This document shows, piece after piece, positions 47,759 through 59,180 of a stretch of 64,000 bases of DNA. The position numbers and the translations under genes were made by a program. The notes beneath the pieces were generated by a model that was not told the origin of the DNA, did no database searches, and was given only the letters and a program-made list of their open reading frames with translations. The DNA comes from Watersipora subatra. Its lineage: Eukaryota; Bryozoa; Gymnolaemata; Cheilostomatida; Watersiporidae. Location of the stretch: assembly GCF_963576615.1 (NCBI RefSeq), contig NC_088714.1:45603772-45667771 (forward strand), written 5' to 3'. Each line of letters starts with the position of its first letter. Positions within the stretch are counted from its first letter, which is position 1.

Positions 47759-49404
47759 CTGAAGGTAGATGAAAATTAAAATGCTTCACGAAGTAGGTAA
47801 AACTTGCTAAGTAAAATTAGGGAACTAGTTGAGGTTCTACTAATCTAGACACATTGACAACTTTCTCAAGCCTATGATATTGTTGCACTGCTAAGTAAAC
47901 TCATTATTTTAACAGGCAGAAACAGACTTGGATACTGTGGGCAATCAGGTTCTACACGATGCAATGAGCGCTGGAATAGATGAAGCAAAGAGTTGCATGC
48001 TTGAACACGGGCCTACTGGATGTGTCTATGGTCACAATACTCTAGTTGGCACAGAACCTCTAGCTGAGACACAGATGCTTTACGGTGGCTGCTACTCAAC
48101 ACACCTAGCCCATGTTCTCACACAAATTAGCATCTCCCAGGTGGGTGGACTGAAGCATTTTCCTGTTTTATACATTTTATTCTACTTGCTCAAGCTAAAA
48201 GTAACATAATTTGACTTGTACTCTGTCTATCATTGAGTTTGATTATTAGAGAGTATCTATCAGCGGCTGTTATTAGAATGTGGAATATAGAATTTGGTGA
48301 CTTGTTTTCCACAAGTTTGAACATGAATGTTTTTACAGTGTTGGTTTAGACAAGTATACTTATAGCTAAATAAAGCTTTTAGAAACTCGATTGAACAATA
48401 TCTCTAATTGACTTCAGGTTTTTCCTATAAGGTTAAAATAAAAACAAAAAAATTATAATTGTGTTTTATTATAAAGATCGATAAATGAACACTTAGAATA
48501 TGTCACGTATTTCCAAAAATCTTAAGTTAATTTGGTGAACAGGTTTCAAAATCTCTTAATATTCACCTCGATTGGCTGGTAGTGATTATTTATTATCAAC
48601 AACTACAAATTCTATCCCCTGAAATAATGGATGTCATTTTAAAAAGTTTTAAAACATTTGAAATATACAAAACAGCTGACTTTAAATATTAAAAAATGTC
48701 TTTTCCACATTAGCAGCGTAACCTTACCTTCATCAAATTATGACAGACTCTTTGAACTGTGTTAACCAAATGGTTAGGCTAATGTTTCTTGTTCTATTTA
48801 TTTCTGCATCAAATATTGTAAAAGAGTTTTTGGTCAAGCTTTAATTAAAATCATTTCAAAACAAAATAAAATTAATAAATTTTTTTTATTATCATTGCAA
48901 CATCTGATGATTGCAAAATGATTACTTCTATTATTAGTTCTTTTCGATACCAAATAATAGGAAAAGTTACTAACAGTTTAAGACTGGTTGCAAAACTTAC
49001 TTTTTGGAATTTTAATCAGATATAAATGTTCTATAGCCTAATTTTTAAAATACTACACAATCTATTAGATTGACATCTAAATTTAATGCGTAAAGCTGTC
49101 TGATATCTTGAACAACTATCTCACAGCCGCCTCCTGAACAACGATGCTACAGACAGTTCTGTTCTTGTAGACGTATGTTGTCAACATAGAGGAATACTCA
49201 GCTAGCCCACAAACAGTCATGCAAGAAGTCTACAACTTTGTTGGCCTTGAATACGTTGAACCGCCTCCCATAGATTTTCCTCCTTCGCCCGTTAAGCCTA
49301 TTGACTCAGACACAATAATTATGATGGATGCATTCTTTCAACCGTTCAACCAGGAGCTGGCAAACCTGTTGGGGGATCCCAAGTGGTATTATAACAGGTC
49401 TTAG
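43901..49404 (+). CDS. Type II membrane carbohydrate sulfotransferase (CHST15/NDST-type fold)
   Basis: Proposed exons: 43,901-43,904 (ATGG|GTAAGT), 44,542-44,756, 45,438-45,595, 45,985-46,133, 46,655-46,791, 46,899-47,042, 47,916-48,140 and 49,171-49,404 (TAG). All phases agree, giving 421 residues. Domain order: short basic cytoplasmic end (MGLKRWFLRVR), one membrane anchor (about residues 13-34, ILSVLTLLFITGILV), a stem, then a sulfotransferase domain. That domain has the 5'-phosphosulfate loop GFQRSGTGEISRW, a Cys-rich insert, the 3'-phosphate motif KNPTDRAIAEYF, the helix MLYGGCYSTHLAHVL, an EEYS...VMQEVYNFVGLEYV segment and the C-terminal FFQPFNQELANLLGDPKWYY. Such enzymes move sulfate from PAPS to glycans in the Golgi lumen. 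Odd points: Arg where many family members have Lys in the 5' loop, and RAIAEY where RAYSxY is usual, so the 3'-phosphate Ser is absent. The tiny first exon is inferred; the others are strongly supported by the pseudogene copy. Confidence 0.85.
46265..46430 (+). repeat. AGT/AAT trinucleotide-rich repeat in sulfotransferase intron (copy 2)
   Basis: Paralogous to the repeat at 24,800-24,965. Both start TAGTAATAGGAATGTTAACA. The internal unit order has diverged. It yields spurious Ser/Asn-rich frames on + and Leu/Ile-rich frames on -. Confidence 0.85.
47680..47756. repeat. (TA)n microsatellite in sulfotransferase intron
   Basis: Long TATATA run with two ACATATATA interruptions. It generates YIYIYI open frames that are not genes. 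Confidence 0.97.
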
Positions 49405-49869
49405 ATGGATATGCTTAACTTTTAGTTATTTTAGGGTTGAAAATTATCATGCTTTTTATTATAACTAACATCATGAGCAGGCATTAGTGGTGTTAAAATA
49501 CACGCAAAGCTGTAACTTGAATGTTAGGTTTATGGTTAAGAGAAGACTACTCCAAACATCCATAAAATCGTTTTTACATTAAAAATATGTTTGGTATGTT
49601 TTTTTTGCGTGACTTATTTGGCGTACTTATCATTTTGTGATATATTTTTTTGATGTTATTTAATTGGTGAAATCAATACGTGTTCTCTAATATTGTAATA
49701 ATATAATAATACTAATCTATGATCAAATAATGGTATCAACACTCCGACACAAGTTAGTCAGAAAGTTGCACTTCTGAACAGACATAACATCCTAAACACA
49801 TATGAGGGAAGCAAATGCTATTACTACATGCAAACATGAGTATAGTAGTCAGGATGCACACTATTTAAT

Positions 49870-50415
49870 AACTCAAGGATAAAAAGTTCTGAATTTCTTG
49901 CGAGAATCAGAAAAATGGGAAAATAACATTTAGATGCAAAAAGTTAATACTCCAGTTGATCCCAAAAAATTAATTGTAATTATCTAGCAATCTTTCCATG
50001 CCCAGTTGTTTGTGAACCAAAGGAACAAGTCCCCAATACTGATGTGAAAAATTAAACTAAATATAAAATTATATTCAGTTGCTAGATAGTATCAACTAAT
50101 TTAAAAATTAGTTATTCTGTGACCTTCAAGAGGAGAACTGAATAAGCACTCAAGTCAACACTATTATACTTCAGCAATTTTTTATTCATGTTTGAACAGT
50201 GATTGGTTTAAGAGAGGAGCAACCATCCAATCACATAATCGTCATCAATGAGAATAAGGCAAGATGAACAAGACTGAGCCTAGGAGTGATATCATTATAT
50301 TATAGAGTTTATTGCTGTTCAAGTTAACCAAAAGCTGGAAGCAACGAAGCTGATCATATAAAGGTCAGCATACTTAGACAGGAAAATAAGAGAAACCACT
50401 GCTGCATTTTAACAT
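49870..50415 (+). repeat. 3'-flank block R3
   Basis: Follows the last exon of the intact sulfotransferase in the same relative position as R1 behind the pseudogene (about 450 bp after the stop). Confidence 0.8.
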
Positions 50416-50529
50416 ATTTCTGACAAAAGGATTCTGTCTTTATGAATAAAAACAGCAATAATTTTACGCTTTTACATATATGGTGTGTACTATAGCTAAT
50501 CATTTCGTAATTAATACAGACATCGCATT

Positions 50530-50911
50530 ACAAAATCTAAGGATCTTTCTATATCCAGTTGTGTGTGCAGCGCAGGCACAAATCTATAATACTAATGTGA
50601 AATATTGAACCAGAATATAAAAGGATATACAGATGTAAGACTGTCAACTATTTTTGGAAACAATTGGACTTTGATCAGGTGGCCTTCAAGAGGAAAAGTG
50701 GACTAAGGACTCGAGTCAACACTCTATCATACTTTGGCAATCCTTCATTCATGTGTGAGCAAAGGATTGGTTCAAGAATTAAGCAAGCACCCAATCACGT
50801 AATTGCTACTGTTGAGATCAAACCGGGCTGATCAAGTCTGAGCCGAGGCCTGATTGAATGCTATTATAGAATTGATCGTTGTTCAGGCTAACCGTTAGCT
50901 TGGAGCAGCTT
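50530..50911 (+). repeat. 3'-flank block R4, joined to a sulfotransferase fragment
   Basis: Closest to R1 in text (AAAGTGGACTAAGGACTCGAGTCAACACTC and GAATGCTATTATAGAATTGATxGTTGTTCAGGCTAA blocks recognisable). It ends abruptly at GGAGCAGCTTT, after which sulfotransferase intron 5 begins. Confidence 0.78.
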
Positions 50912-51400
50912 TGATGAAAGTATGTCAGTATTTATTAAACCATCCGTGAGAAAACTACTTCTGTGAGTTATCTCTCTTGTCATATTATCTGTACAAACGT
51001 AAAGGTTTTGTAATAGCAACTATACTACTTATTGCAAAATCAATTTTTGTCCAACCATCCCACCCAAAGACAGCTCACTTTTTTGTAACCTAGTTGTGTA
51101 ATTACAGTGACACACAAATATATAACTTCACCTTCACAGATGACTTTTCATATCTATGGTATCATTTTTATATCTAAGTTAAATGACGCACCTGAATATA
51201 GATAAAAGTGAAAATGCTTCACCCAGTTGAGCTTGCCATGTAAAACTAGGAAACTAGTTGAGGTTCTACTAACCTAGACACATTAACAACTTTCTCAAGC
51301 CTCTGTTATTGCTGCACTGCTAAGTAAACTCATTATCTTTACAGGCAGGAAAAAACTTGGATGCTGTGGGTAAACAGGTTCTACATGCTGCTATGAGTGT
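50912..51400 (+). pseudogene. Third sulfotransferase copy: intron 5 end plus start of exon 6
   Basis: 50,912-51,344 matches intron 5 of the pseudogene copy (25,817 on). It is followed by an AG and 51,345 to about 51,397, reading AGKNLDAVGKQVLHAAMS, the beginning of exon 6. Similarity then stops. No other exons of this copy are visible, so it is a truncated duplicate. Confidence 0.8.
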
Positions 51401-51660
51401 GTATTTTAGCTGCTGTAATAAGCATGTGCACAATTATGCCATCTTAGGACAATAAGAGGCTGTGCGGACTAGTGGATAGCACACGTGTATGCAGAACAGT
51501 AATCTCCTAGTTCTATTGCAGTGCAATTTTTTCGCTCCTAAAACTTTATCACAGTAACTGGACATACGAATGACAGACAAACAGACACTCAAATTCTTAT
51601 GCATCGACAAATGGAACAACAAGTTTAACTGGTTGCGTTGTATCTATATAAAAATTTTCA
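51400..51660 (-). mobile_element. Possible Helitron-like 5' region (minus strand)
   Basis: On the minus strand it reads TGTCTGTTTGTCTGTCATTC then TCCAGTTACTGTGATAAAG, typical of tracts near the 5' end of non-autonomous Helitrons. It abuts the truncation of the third sulfotransferase copy. No 3' end was found nearby. Confidence 0.3.
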
Positions 51661-52715
51661 AAATTTAAAAAAATCTTACAAAAAATGGCATATTTTAAAT
51701 TTAAAGGAAATCTAGTGGTGTACAAAAAATAGCGCAATGTTGATTTTGAACACTAATCCATAATTAATATAAGCATGTTACCAATCAACTGGGCTGTGAT
51801 CAACAGTAAAAAATCTTGTGCCTATATCTAAAAATGTTATTTTTGTATTTTAGAGAAAAATCTATATCTGTGGAGACGTTGAGGCAGTTTAAAAACATAA
51901 ACATCAGACAAGTTTGTCAAACTAGATGGAAAGTCAGATGACACTAAGAAAGCTGAGTGAACACCATAGAAATTCCTCGGCCAATTTGTAATAAACTATG
52001 CTAGCATTTACACAGTATTTATGAGAAAGAGAGAGTACATCTAATACTTAATGGTGAACAGCTACTTGAGCTTACTATCAGAGAATATCCGTTCCTGTTT
52101 GTGGAGTATGCCGTGCAAGCATGATGGATGACATCCATGAGAATGTATTGCATCTTATTTCAACAAGAGATGTTGATTCTACGCTCTCAGTAGTTGCCCT
52201 GTTACTGCGCTTTATGACACACTGTCACTGTTATGTCACTAAGTCCTTAGTTTACTGGATTAATTTTTCTCAGCAAGTGATTATCAGAACATTTGGTTTA
52301 GAATTATAAATTTTTAAGGTCAAATGTCTGATTCATTTTTTCTATAGAATAACAATTACATACCGTTGAATTTAAAATACAGGAAAACTTCTACTTACGT
52401 AAAACTCTACATACAAAATTTGTAAATTTTTAAAGTCTGTTGTTAGAAACTTTGCTTCAGTTTACAACATATGTTTTTAGATACAACGGTATTTTGTAGG
52501 TTGGCCCACTTGTTTCATATTTTGGCCCATTATTTGATTTCGCATCTTGGACTCTTTTTGTGTGGATACAGCCTCCAACTTATAAAATCATATGTCATAT
52601 ACAAATAAAGACAGCTTTAATAATAAAAATAGTATGTGCTACCGCAATAGTTGTCTACTCTTGTAGAAAATAGTTTGTTGAATCAAGAGAGAAGAAAACT
52701 CCAGTTTACCTATTC
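51661..52715. other. Intergenic, no recognised content
   Basis: The open frame at 52,121-52,309 (62 residues) shows no recognisable motif. Otherwise A+T-rich. Confidence 0.35.
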
Positions 52716-52723
52716 ATCTAACT

Positions 52724-55543
52724 CAGGGGTCTGCAACCTTTTCCACTCTGTGAGCCATTTGGACACATTTTTTGCAGAAAAGAATGCAGTGGGAGCCACA
52801 AACCTCCTTTGATATTTTAAATTAAAACAAATAAATACTAGATGTTACATTTTTGTTTAGCTTTTGATGCTTTATGCCATTTTTACATCATAAAATGAAA
52901 ACGTGTGGCATGTATAATGATTTAATTGCTGAGCAAACAAAAATACACTTTTGCAAAAAACAATAAAATAGCTAATAATAACTTGAGCGTAACGTTAATA
53001 GTTTGTTGTTTTTAAGGTTACTTTAAAAAAAATTGCAACTACATGTTTAATTCAGTCCTTCTTTCAACAAAATGCCAAACTTAAATTTTAGCTGCAGCAA
53101 ATTTGCTACATTTTTTTTGTGTGCTGTCATTTGAAGCGTACGGTGAGCAAACTTTCAACCCGAATAATAAAAGACAATTTATTCAAACAATGACAAAATA
53201 TGAATATATGCAAAATAGCCAATTAAAATATTAAGCTATTATACTGGGTTAATGTGATTTCTGCTCCTGGACCGCATTGCGCAGCGTCTGTACGTCGAGG
53301 CTGTATGACATCACCTTCACTTTTACACAGGATCTCAAGCTGTCATCTGTGAGGCACGTGCGGTGCGTGTTCTTAATAAAGTTCATGTTGGAGAAAAAGT
53401 GCTCACACACATACGTTGATCCGAAAATAGAGAGGGCTCCAAGTGCATAATTTTTTATGTTTATCTAAATGTTTATGTTAATGTCGAGAATATCCTTTCA
53501 TGTTTCGAAGTTTGTCCGGTTTTGGGAGGTTTTCCATCTCGCTCCATTTGTGGTTCTGCGCAAAAACGGCTTTCAGACCAACAGCATCCTTTAGATCAGC
53601 AGTCAAGCTTTTAAACTCGGACACCCAAATCTCTTTGTCTGCTATGTCAGCGAGTTCCAACTCAAGATCTGATTGAATTACTCAACATGCGAAAGCAGTC
53701 GTGTTAAGGTGGGTGGATCAATACTTAAAGGAGCAACAGGGAAGGATGTGGCTTTCTCTTCTCTGAATTCAAAAAAGCGTTTTCCAAATGATGTTTGCAT
53801 TGTGGTTATTGCAGATTGTAAATATTCTGTGTTCACCATGACGTGAGCCGTTTTAAACTCTCTCAAACTTGGGAAGTGAGACAGTGTGCCCCTTTGTATA
53901 TCTCTGGCAAATACATTTAACTTGCGTTTGAAAGTCAGCACGTCCTCCAGCAGGTGTATGACTGTGCGTCCTTGTGCGTTCCCTGAAAGGCAGTGTTAAG
54001 CGTGTTAATCTGTGACAATCTGAATGACAACATCCATCCCATCTATGCATTCCTCAGGAAATGTTTGAGCACATAAGGCCTCTTGGTGCAAGATACAGTG
54101 GAAGGCCAGTAGCTTTCTGCCCAGTGACTTATGAAGTAAAGTTACAAAACCCTTCTGTGGCCCTGTCATGCTTGGTACTCCATCAGTTGCCCCTGGCACG
54201 AGGTGAAATTTCTTTGACTCTTGAACAATTCAACACAGCCTTGCAGATGTCTTCGCCCCGTGTTGGGTCTTTCTATGGTATTCACTCAATTACTTCCTCC
54301 TGTGGCCCAACATCGTTTACATAGAGGCAGAACAGCGCTGTTTGTTCAATATCACTTTTGTCTTTAGATTCATCACAATCAATTGAGTACGCCATAGCTT
54401 TATTGATGTCTTTTATTTGCTGTCTAGTGATAATTTTTGCTATTTGTATGGTTCTGTCTTTGACCGTTTTTGCAGACAGAGGCATATCTCTGACTTTCTG
54501 CACAATTTCAGTCTTACTTTTAAAGTCCATGAACAGATGTTCAGAAATCTTAACTAACGATTTTTTTATATATTCCCCGTCGGTGAATGGCTTTCCATGC
54601 CTGACTATTTCTTGAGCGGCCACAAAACTAGCATATGTAGTTGAATTTGCAGATTTCCCCCATTTCTTGAAATGATTTTCACTCAAATTAGCCTTATGCA
54701 TCAGTTTCGAAACAATATCTTTTCTCTCATCTCCTTCTGGATATTTTTTAGCAAAGGCTGTGTGTTTATTTTGAAAGTGTCTTGCGACATTTGACCTTTT
54801 GTTATTTGCAAATTTCTCAGTAAATATTAGGCAAACTGGTGAACCAGTCTCATCAGTGGTGAAAGCAAACTAATCAGCCCACATAGGGCTAAATGTTCTA
54901 TTTTCCTCTGCCACTTTTCTTTTCTTAGTATGCATCATAGTTTGCTTACCTGGGTTAAAAGAAATCAAAAAATTTCGTGCCGGCTGGTGAAACTTTGGCG
55001 GTTTTTTAGCACATAAATAATGACGCATAATGTGGCAGACGCCGGCCACGAATTTATTTTTGATGTTTTATATACTTGCATATAATCACTCTTATGTATA
55101 TTTTGCATATTGTGGCTGCCTTTCTTATGTGTATTATTGCTAAAACTTTGTTAGTTTGACCGTAACTAAGTCAATGTGTTAGCGACTCTATTAATCATTA
55201 TTTTTATACGGTTTCCTACCCGGGTCAATTATATGGTTCAGGGAAAATATATGTATATATAGCGAGCGCTCTCACTAGGAGAACAGAGTAGTTGCAGCTC
55301 CAGGACTAATGAAATTTCCTTCGAAATAAAACAACGAAAAACCACACAAATTTCTCTTACATTTATGCAACATTTCCTCAGATCTACATTGTGCCTGAGA
55401 AAAGGCTGGCAAATCCTTTGCAATAACAAGCAACATTGTTTGATTTATCACCATAATTCCAATTTCCCTAAAGTCAGAGGGAGCCTTAGTGAGGGGATGA
55501 AAGAGTCACATGTGGCTCTGAAGCTGCGGGTTGCCGACTCCTG
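52724..55543 (-). mobile_element. Complete hAT transposon, 2,820 bp, decayed
   Basis: Left end CAGGGGTCTGCAACC and right end complement CAGGAGTCGGCAACC form classic hAT TIRs. The flanking octamers ATCTAACT (52,716-52,723) and ATCTAACC (55,544-55,551) differ at one base and represent the 8-bp target duplication. Subterminal GTGAGCC / GGGAGCC motifs lie at both ends. A broken transposase is encoded on the minus strand. Confidence 0.93.
53249..54938 (-). pseudogene. hAT transposase pseudogene (GTF2IRD2/ZBED-like group)
   Basis: Minus-strand reading from an ATG at 54,938. It starts with a BED-like finger (FSPMWAD-stop-FAFTTDETGSPVCLIF...ARHFQNKH) in which the second Cys of CX2C is Phe and a TAG lies at 54,870-54,872. 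Then follow KPFTDGEYIKKSLV, SIDCDESKDKSDIEQTALF (catalytic Asp region), GVPSMTGPQKGFVTLLHKSL, FHCILHQEALCAQTFP, FREEKATSFPVAP and the C-terminal dimerisation-like block STYVCEHFFSNMNF, ending in TAA at 53,249. The order matches hAT transposases of the type that gave rise to vertebrate GTF2IRD2. At least two frameshifts and one stop break the gene, so it cannot make a full transposase. Confidence 0.9.
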
Positions 55544-55688
55544 ATCTAACCTGTGCTCTATAAAATGATACTGTTGTCAATCAGTTGCTCCAAAACTTGC
55601 AAAATGTATTAGCTCTCTCCTAGTTTCCAGTTTAATTCAAGCATAGCTACTTCAAATATATAGCTACTCATAAATTCATCTAGCAGAC

Positions 55689-57772
55689 CATAGACCTATT
55701 AACTATACTAGACTAGGCAATCTAATGCATCACAGCTCAGCATTGTGTCCTACTTAAATAGTCTCATTCTTTGCGATGGAACGTCATTGCTTTGTTCATT
55801 CAACCTAGTCCAGGACATAATTTTAAATAGGAAGCCATAAAGAGTGGAGCAACTACCAGCACTGGAGAGGATTCAAAGGTAAATTCTCCTCTAATTGTTT
55901 TCAAGTGTGATTGTGAGAGGTATCTAGATATATAGAGCAAGGAATCTTGTGGATTTTTTTAGATATGCATACGAATAATGGTTTTTCCAAAATGTTTATC
56001 TAAAGTTCATTGCAGGCACAACAATTTGAAAAGTTGTTTTGCACAAAAAGGTGCCAAGTGCGTAGCAGACGAAGTGTTGCCCATTTCATAAAGTTTTTAT
56101 AACCATGGCAGGTGGACATAAGCTAGTAAATGAGTATGGTAATGGCTGTACTATATTTAAGAGTGTAGCTAAACCCAACCAGAAAGATTTTTACTTTATG
56201 ATGATCTCATAAGAATGCAATAATTTACTGATTATTTTGCAGGGCCATAGGAGTGAAAATTTTTGCTGTGCATTTGGGTGTTCTAATACTACAGCAAAAA
56301 ACAATAAACTCAGTTTTCACACCTTTCCATCGGAAGAAAAACACCTAGACAGACGTAACAAGTGGATAGATGCCGTGAAACGTAAGGACTGGATGCCTTC
56401 CAGATAGTATGTGCTCTGCAGTGATCCTTTCACAATAGACTCCTATCGCAGATCTCCTGGTATGAAGATGGCTACCATACTAAAGCCTACTGCCATACTA
56501 AGAATACTTGATTCTCTGCCAACATACTTACAATCAACTCAATCAAAGCATAGATGACTGCTATGCCGACCAACACTGTCTACATCATCTACACCAGACC
56601 GAGATGAGCCAGCCATGGAACCTTCACTTTGCTATGAAGAGCCAACAGTGACCAAGCGATCTGAAGAGGTCATTCCCGATCCTCGACATAAGGGCGCACG
56701 AGTTAGACCAAAGATCGCACCAGAGATACGTATACCGAATCTTTTAAAAAAAGTCAACACCCTTCACCACAAGCTTCAAAGGCTTCAAAACACCACACAT
56801 ATTGCAAAGAATTTGCTTGCATTACTGCAAAAAAACCCAAAGCGCTAAGTTTGACTCAATGTATGGTTGCCTGCAAGATCTAGTAGAAAATGAAGCCAAA
56901 AGCAAAAGTATAAAAACGAAAATGGTCTACAGACCAAAAATCAAAGAATTTGCTATCACCATGTACTACTATTCTCCAGAAGCATAAACTTATTTCAGAA
57001 CATTGTTTAGACTTCCTAATGATCACTGATACTATTTCATTGGCTATACAGAGCAATTTGGATCAGGAATTTTCATGCTCAATCTACAGCATAGTGTCAG
57101 TTAAAACTATCACATCCAGATATGTCAGGATTAGAATTCACCAGGAGGCTTCAAAGGGAGCAGTTAACAAGAGTAATCTCAGATCAAGACTCAGCCGGCT
57201 GGTCGTCTTTAGTCATTTTTAGCCCTTAACAATATGTCTAGAAAAGTGTATCCTTTGTCGCTTGTTTTCTGCAATTTTTCTGATGCTGTTTGCATAACAC
57301 CCAAGACCCAACATTTATACTCATGACAGACTCCGATCAATGTATCATTTACCAGTGTGTATGCATTTGAAATCAATTGTACACCTACCTACCTGACATG
57401 TTGGCCCATAGCATAGGGCAACATTGATAATTTTGCAATACTTTTGGAACAAATCAATATACATTTTTACTCACAATTTATATACAAAATATTCAACTTT
57501 ATGTCTGCAAATTGGCAGGGTAGAAAATGCATAATTTATAAGCTTTGCATCTAAAATCTGAAACGAATATTTTGTGTATTTTAGTAGTTATGTCAAATTA
57601 TATGTAGCAACAAAGATGTCTCTTCATTCCTTCAATGTCAACAATGATGACTCACTTGCCTGACTAGGTGAAAGTGAACAAATCAATGACGTTGCGTCAC
57701 AAAGAATGTGGCTATTTATGTAGAACACCATGGCTTTGCATTGCCCAGTCTAGTATAGTTAATAGGTCTATG
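55689..57772 (+). mobile_element. P-element-like transposon, 2,084 bp, decayed
   Basis: Terminal inverted repeats of about 31 bp begin CATAGACCTATTAACTATAC and continue with TAGACT and GGCAA; the two ends differ at one base. The flanking octamers are TAGCAGAC (55,681-55,688) and TAGCATAC (57,773-57,780), 7 of 8 identical. The P superfamily makes 8-bp duplications and uses a THAP domain, and a THAP pseudogene lies inside. Two micro-elements elsewhere in the window (8971-9014 and 14,017-14,068) use the same TIR. Confidence 0.9.
56241..57230 (+). pseudogene. THAP-domain P-type transposase remnant
   Basis: A THAP zinc finger begins with CCAFGCSNTTAKNNKLSFHT, continues FPSEEKHLDRRNKWIDAVKR and WMPSR, is cut by TAG (56,405-56,407), then continues YVLCSDPFTIDSYRR and the closing MATILKPTA (AVPT-like) box. 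Further on there is a coiled-coil-like stretch (LLKKVNTLHHKLQRLQ) in the frame 56,615-56,848. After a frameshift comes KIKEFAITMYYYSPEA (56,802-56,987), which resembles the F-A-hydrophobic-YSPKAY motif that opens the catalytic part of THAP9 and P-type transposases. The downstream RNase-H-like catalytic domain is mostly missing. It cannot be an active transposase. Confidence 0.85.
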
Positions 57773-57780
57773 TAGCATAC

Positions 57781-58881
57781 TATGATTGAGTGGCTAGAAA
57801 CTTGTGGTAAAAGTATCATCTAGTCAACCTGTCGTGTTTTTGTAATCTTGCAAATCTAAGGGTCAACTGACCGGCTCCATTTTTGTCTGTGTAGCTGAAT
57901 CAGTTGATGATTATCAACTTATACATAAGCTGTTGTGGTAGCATCAAAAATTCCAAATACTTATTTAGAGGTTTATACTAAATTTGAAGATCTCGCGGCT
58001 GAAGACAAGTCTAAAACTGAAAGTGAACGCGTAAAGGCTTTCAGATAATTTTAAAAAGAGAAGCAAGCAATTACCTGTGTTGGTGCTATTTCTTTTAGTC
58101 AATTGAATGCCTATGGAAAATTGTGGCAGTGTTTAAATGACAAATACTTTCATTTCAGTTTAAATAATCAATATGTGCTGATTTACAAAAGAGATTCTTC
58201 TTAAAAATTAGACTTTGGTAGTTTTGCTATATTTGTGGATTTTGTGGAAAGTTGCTATGTAAAGTTAGAAAAATATAAACAGCAGAATTATATGACTATG
58301 TTGTAGGTCGACAACCTCAATTATTTTCTCCCTGTCTTATTCTGATGCATGAAAAAAAAACAGAAAAGTTACTATAGAAGGTTTTTAGCTTTTATTCCCG
58401 TTCCATTAAAAGGGATGCTGACCAAGTTTGCTGTCAGGTCAATCAAAGCAACTGTAAATGCTGGTAATACTGTGTCAGATATGTCTGGAAATAAAAACAT
58501 AAAAAGTAGGGCTAAGCACCAATACCTTGTTGCACAATTCCTACACCTAAACAAAACAATTCATTCAATGGTTCAACTATTGAGAAAATATATAATATTT
58601 TCAAATCTACTCACTTATGCTACAGGGGCCACACTTATCCTTCGTAATGAAAATTACTATAAAGAGGGCACATGTAACGTCTTGTTGCTAACTTGTACGC
58701 TAACCATAATTTCATTATTAGAAATTAGTTATACACTATTATGTTGAAAGCCATGTGATGTGTTTATTACTTTAATTTTTTGTTCTATTTTCCTATTGAT
58801 GAAATATTGATGAAATATGCAAACAAACAAAAAGTTGCTTGATCAATGCAATCATATCATAGCAATATAATTTATGCGACA
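57781..58881. other. Intergenic, with one unassigned open frame
   Basis: A + strand open frame at 58,349-58,747 (132 residues) starts MKKKQKSYYRRFLAF and ends with a hydrophobic stretch (CNVLLLTCTLTIISLLEISY). I recognise no family, and A+T-rich DNA can give such frames by chance. No splice or promoter context was found. Confidence 0.25.
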
Positions 58882-59180
58882 GTGTCTAGAGAGTTCAAGC
58901 TTTACATTCAGAATTTTGATACACGTTTTGCTTTAGATAGATATCCTTGTATAATCTAATACACTCAAAAATCCCTAATTCTGTGTTTATCTGATGTCCC
59001 GTTTTAAAGGTAGCATAACTCCAAATGCTGCTAAAATCAGTGTACCTGTTTCATTAACTACATAGAAGCAGCTTAATGCAAAATTTCACTTGTAAATTTT
59101 ATAGTTCGGCACACAAGGAACTTGAGACTTTAATTATGTGCACAAAGAAAAGAAGTTATCTTAATGTTATTCTAAACCAA
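58882..59180 (-). repeat. Dispersed repeat D1, inverted copy
   Basis: Reverse-complement match of 33,192-33,495. Similarity covers the whole length with moderate divergence. Confidence 0.85.

Noticed and set aside
54061..54615. Plus-strand open frames of 87 and 85 residues
   Set aside because: They are antisense shadows of the hAT transposase.
53249..54938. Domesticated host gene of the GTF2IRD2 type
   Set aside because: Intact TIRs and an 8-bp duplication flank it, and the frame is broken by a stop and frameshifts, so a dead transposon is the simpler reading.
56241..56600. Host THAP-domain gene
   Set aside because: It lies inside P-type TIRs with an 8-bp duplication and has a stop codon inside the finger.
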